Part shown: positions 6,053 to 8,391 of the stretch, piece after piece
Numbering within the stretch: the stretch's first letter is position 1
Layout of the letters: the number at the start of each line of letters is the position of its first letter
Origin: Erysipelotrichaceae bacterium
GTDB taxonomy: Bacteria; Bacillota_I; Bacilli_A; Erysipelotrichales; Erysipelotrichaceae
Reading direction: 5' to 3'
NCBI GenBank assembly: GCA_900770275.1
Contig: CAAGJS010000362.1
Coordinates: 1-8,391 of the forward strand
Length of the DNA: 8,391 nt
Made by a program: the position numbers and the translations under genes
The notes under the pieces: model-generated
Seen by the model: the letters and a program-made list of their open reading frames with translations, nothing else
Told to the model about the DNA's origin: nothing
Databases searched by the model: none

Positions 6053-6724
6053 ATGGCAGAAGAAGAAAAGAAGACAGCGGCTGAGGCGGCTCAGCACATC
6101 AAGGAAAATGCGGAGCCTGCAGAAAAGGCTCCACAGCCGAAGGATAAGGTCGAAGAAAAGGCCGAAGAGAAAAAAGTATCCAAGGAATCCAAGGAAGAAA
6201 AGAAGGAAGAGAAAAAGGAAAAGGCACATGAGGAACATAAGCCTGATCCAAAGGACACTGAGATCAAGGCGTTGCAGGCGCAGGTCAAGGATCTGAATGA
6301 TCAGGTGGCAAAACTGAAGAATGCATATGCGATGGCATATGCGGATACGGAAAATACGCGGAAGCGGCTGAACAATGAGTTTGATCAGCATATGAAGTAT
6401 CATATTCAGGAGTTTGCCAAGGAAGTTCTTCCGGTCATCGACAATTGTCAGCGGGCGCTGGCGGTGAAGCCGAAGGATACGGAAGATGAGAATTATCGCA
6501 AGGCATTTGAAATGGTGCTGAATTCACTTCTCGCTGCTCTTAAGAAAGAGGGCGTCGAAGTCATTGACTGCAAAGGTAAGGAATTTGATCCCAACTGGAT
6601 GCAGGCAGTGATGAGTGAGCACGTGGATGGCGTCAAGGCCGGCCAGGTGCTGGAAGTGTTTCAGGATGGATACAAATTGAAAGATCGACTGCTGCGGGCA
6701 GCGATGGTCAAGGTCAGTGAGTGA
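6053..6724 (+). CDS. grpE: Nucleotide exchange factor GrpE
   Basis: GrpE is a dimeric cochaperone that drives ADP release from DnaK, resetting the substrate-binding cycle. Of the 223 residues, roughly the first 67 form a Lys/Glu-rich, likely disordered tail (for example KEEKKEEKKEKAHEEH at 47-62). A coiled coil follows at about 68-118, then the conserved core with FAKEVLPVIDN (121-131). The C-terminal beta domain has FDPNWMQAV (178-186) and GYKLKDRLLRAAMVKV (206-221), the GrpE signature. The ATG follows the hrcA TAA with zero spacing. GGAGG lies 13 bases upstream, further than ideal, so coupling to hrcA translation may matter. dnaK follows after 15 bp. The tail is longer than in many relatives but such tails vary. 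Identification is very secure. Confidence 0.97.
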   Translation: MAEEEKKTAAEAAQHIKENAEPAEKAPQPKDKVEEKAEEKKVSKESKEEKKEEKKEKAHEEHKPDPKDTEIKALQAQVKDLNDQVAKLKNAYAMAYADTENTRKRLNNEFDQHMKYHIQEFAKEVLPVIDNCQRALAVKPKDTEDENYRKAFEMVLNSLLAALKKEGVEVIDCKGKEFDPNWMQAVMSEHVDGVKAGQVLEVFQDGYKLKDRLLRAAMVKVSE

Positions 6725-6739
6725 CCGGGAGGATAAATT

Positions 6740-8391
6740 ATGAGCAAGATTATCGGTATCGATTTGGGAACGACCAACAGCTGCGTAGCTGTTATGGAAG
6801 GTTCGACTCCGAAGGTAATAACAAACCCGGAGGGTAACCGTACAACCCCGTCGGTCGTGGCGTTCAAGAATGGTGAGATCATTGTCGGTGATGCGGCAAA
6901 GCGTCAGATGATCACCAACAAGAATACGGTATATTCAATCAAGCGTAAGATGGGCACCAATGAGAAGGTGACGCTGGAAGGCAAGGAATATACGCCGCAG
7001 GAAATTTCGGCAATGATCCTGTCTTATCTGAAGGATTATGCAGAAGCATATCTGGGTGAAAAGGTAACGGAAGCAGTCATTACGGTTCCGGCATACTTCA
7101 ATGATGCACAGCGTCAGGCTACCAAGGATGCCGGCAAGATCGCTGGTCTTGATGTCAAGCGTATCATCAATGAGCCGACGGCTTCGGCACTGGCATTCGG
7201 CATCGACAAGGGCTCCAAGGAACAGAAGGTTCTGGTGTACGACCTTGGCGGCGGTACATTCGATGTTTCGATTCTCGATATTGCGGATGGTACGTTCGAA
7301 GTTCTTTCGACCGCAGGTGATACACATCTGGGCGGCGATGATTTCGATAACGTGATCATTGACTGGATGGCTGATAAGTTCAAGGCGGAACATGGCATTG
7401 ATCTGAAGGCTGATAACATGACTCTGCAGCGTCTGAAGGATGCGGCCGAGAAGGCGAAGAAGGATCTCTCCGGCATGGTTGAGGTCGAGATTTCGCTGCC
7501 GTTCATTGCGATGGCAAAGGATGGCTCCGGTGCGCTGAACCTGGATTACAAGCTGACGCGTGCTGAGTTCGATAAGATGACGAAGTTCCTTGTTGATCGT
7601 ACGATGGGACCGGTTCGTCAGGCTCTCTCGGATGCGAAGCTGAGCCCGTCGGATCTGGATCAGGTACTTCTGGTCGGTGGTTCGACACGTATCCCGGCTG
7701 TTCAGGAAGCTGTCAAGAAGGAACTTGGCAAGGAACCGAACAAGTCGGTCAACCCGGATGAGTGCGTCGCCATTGGTGCCGCTATTCAGGGCGGTGTTCT
7801 GAACGGCTCCGTAAACAACGTGCTTCTGCTCGATGTTACGCCGCTGAGCCTTGGCATTGAGACGCTGGGCGGTGTGATGACGGTTCTGATTCCGCGTAAC
7901 ACGACGATTCCTACTTCCAAGAGCCAGGTATTCTCGACGGCACAGGATAACCAGCCGGCAGTTGACATTCATGTTCTGCAGGGTGAGCGTCCGATGGCTG
8001 CCGATAACAAGACCCTGGGCAACTTCCAGCTCGATGGCATTGCACCGGCTCGCCGCGGGGTTCCGCAGATTGAGGTTACCTTCGATATTGATGCCAACGG
8101 CATCGTTAAGGTATCCGCAAAGGATAAGGGCACGGGCAAGGAGCAGCACATCACGATTCAGAATTCTTCTGGTCTGAGCGATGAAGAGATCGACCGTATG
8201 GTCAAGGATGCGGAAGCCCACAAGGCAGAAGATGATCAGCGTAAGGCTGACATCGAGACCCGTAACAAGGCCGAGGCGTTCATCAACCAGGTTGATGAGG
8301 AGCTTAAGACAGATAATCCTAACGTTTCCCAGTCTCAGAAGGATGAGGTCAAGAAGCTGCGGGATGAGCTGCAGGAAGCTCTGAACAAGAA
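6740..8391 (+). CDS. dnaK: Chaperone protein DnaK (Hsp70), C-terminus cut by window edge
   Basis: DnaK is the ATP-driven Hsp70 chaperone that folds and protects proteins together with DnaJ and GrpE. The 550 visible codons cover nearly everything; about 50-65 residues of the C-terminal end should be missing. The ATPase domain shows IGIDLGTTNSCV (5-16), ITVPAYFND (114-122), YDLGGGTFDVS (167-177) and LVGGSTRIP (311-319). The interdomain linker and start of the substrate-binding domain are at LLLDVTPLSLGIET (362-375), followed by the lid from about residue 480. There is no roughly 20-25 residue insert after MITNKNTVYSIKRKMG, the Gram-positive pattern. The ATG has GGGAGGA six bases upstream, an excellent ribosome binding site fitting high expression. 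Leu and Ser codons TTA, CTA and TCA appear to be avoided from residue 67 to 494. dnaJ would be expected next but lies outside. Confidence 0.98.
   Translation, partial: MSKIIGIDLGTTNSCVAVMEGSTPKVITNPEGNRTTPSVVAFKNGEIIVGDAAKRQMITNKNTVYSIKRKMGTNEKVTLEGKEYTPQEISAMILSYLKDYAEAYLGEKVTEAVITVPAYFNDAQRQATKDAGKIAGLDVKRIINEPTASALAFGIDKGSKEQKVLVYDLGGGTFDVSILDIADGTFEVLSTAGDTHLGGDDFDNVIIDWMADKFKAEHGIDLKADNMTLQRLKDAAEKAKKDLSGMVEVEISLPFIAMAKDGSGALNLDYKLTRAEFDKMTKFLVDRTMGPVRQALSDAKLSPSDLDQVLLVGGSTRIPAVQEAVKKELGKEPNKSVNPDECVAIGAAIQGGVLNGSVNNVLLLDVTPLSLGIETLGGVMTVLIPRNTTIPTSKSQVFSTAQDNQPAVDIHVLQGERPMAADNKTLGNFQLDGIAPARRGVPQIEVTFDIDANGIVKVSAKDKGTGKEQHITIQNSSGLSDEEIDRMVKDAEAHKAEDDQRKADIETRNKAEAFINQVDEELKTDNPNVSQSQKDEVKKLRDELQEALNK

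Noticed and set aside
6005..6403. Minus-strand frame encoding a Leu/Phe-rich, membrane-like peptide, and a plus-strand Arg/Lys-rich frame at 6015-6296
   Set aside because: Both are artefacts of the purine-rich Lys/Glu codons of the GrpE tail read in other frames.
6935..8221. A 428-codon open frame on the minus strand, opposite dnaK
   Set aside because: Its codons are in exact register with dnaK codons, so it stays open simply because dnaK avoids TTA, CTA and TCA there. It starts with GTG opposite His494 and ends opposite the TCA codon of Ser66. Such antisense frames opposite Hsp70 genes are a known source of spurious protein families (for example the claimed NAD-specific glutamate dehydrogenase).

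Overview
This 8.4 kb window is a compact, housekeeping-rich stretch of chromosome. It most likely comes from a low-to-mid GC Gram-positive bacterium (Bacillota/Firmicutes). Four things support this: an RNase J with an intact active site, a type 2 (Gram-positive type) peptide deformylase, the gene order hrcA-grpE-dnaK under CIRCE operators, and a DnaK that lacks the roughly 20-25 residue ATPase-domain insertion seen in Gram-negative DnaK. Codon use and base composition look balanced (GC roughly one half, by eye), which is high for the phylum. An Erysipelotrichia-like lineage is possible, but this is a guess, not something the sequence proves.

Layout: the left third lies on the minus strand and holds RNase J (cut by the left edge, so its C-terminal end is missing) preceded by peptide deformylase. 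From about 2.6 kb everything is on the plus strand. A divergent pair of promoters separates def from a cell-wall operon: a SEDS glycosyltransferase (FtsW/RodA family), rsmD (16S rRNA methyltransferase) and coaD (phosphopantetheine adenylyltransferase), joined by two 4-bp stop/start overlaps. A rho-independent terminator closes that operon. The class I heat-shock operon follows at once: a near-consensus sigma-A promoter bracketed by two CIRCE operators, then hrcA, grpE and dnaK (cut by the right edge at residue 550).

How it works together: HrcA made from the third transcription unit represses its own operon through the CIRCE sites, while GrpE is the nucleotide exchange factor for the DnaK chaperone. 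The left genes serve nascent-protein processing (Def) and mRNA/rRNA turnover (RNase J). The middle genes serve peptidoglycan synthesis, ribosome modification and coenzyme A synthesis. There is no gene-free stretch longer than about 150 bases, and I saw no mobile element, CRISPR array, tRNA, rRNA or phage feature.

I do not see a previously undescribed system. The most interesting points are regulatory: the dual CIRCE arrangement with a third half-site inside the -10 region, a possible leaderless start for the SEDS gene, and closely packed divergent promoters. A few unusual residues in otherwise conserved enzyme motifs are also recorded.
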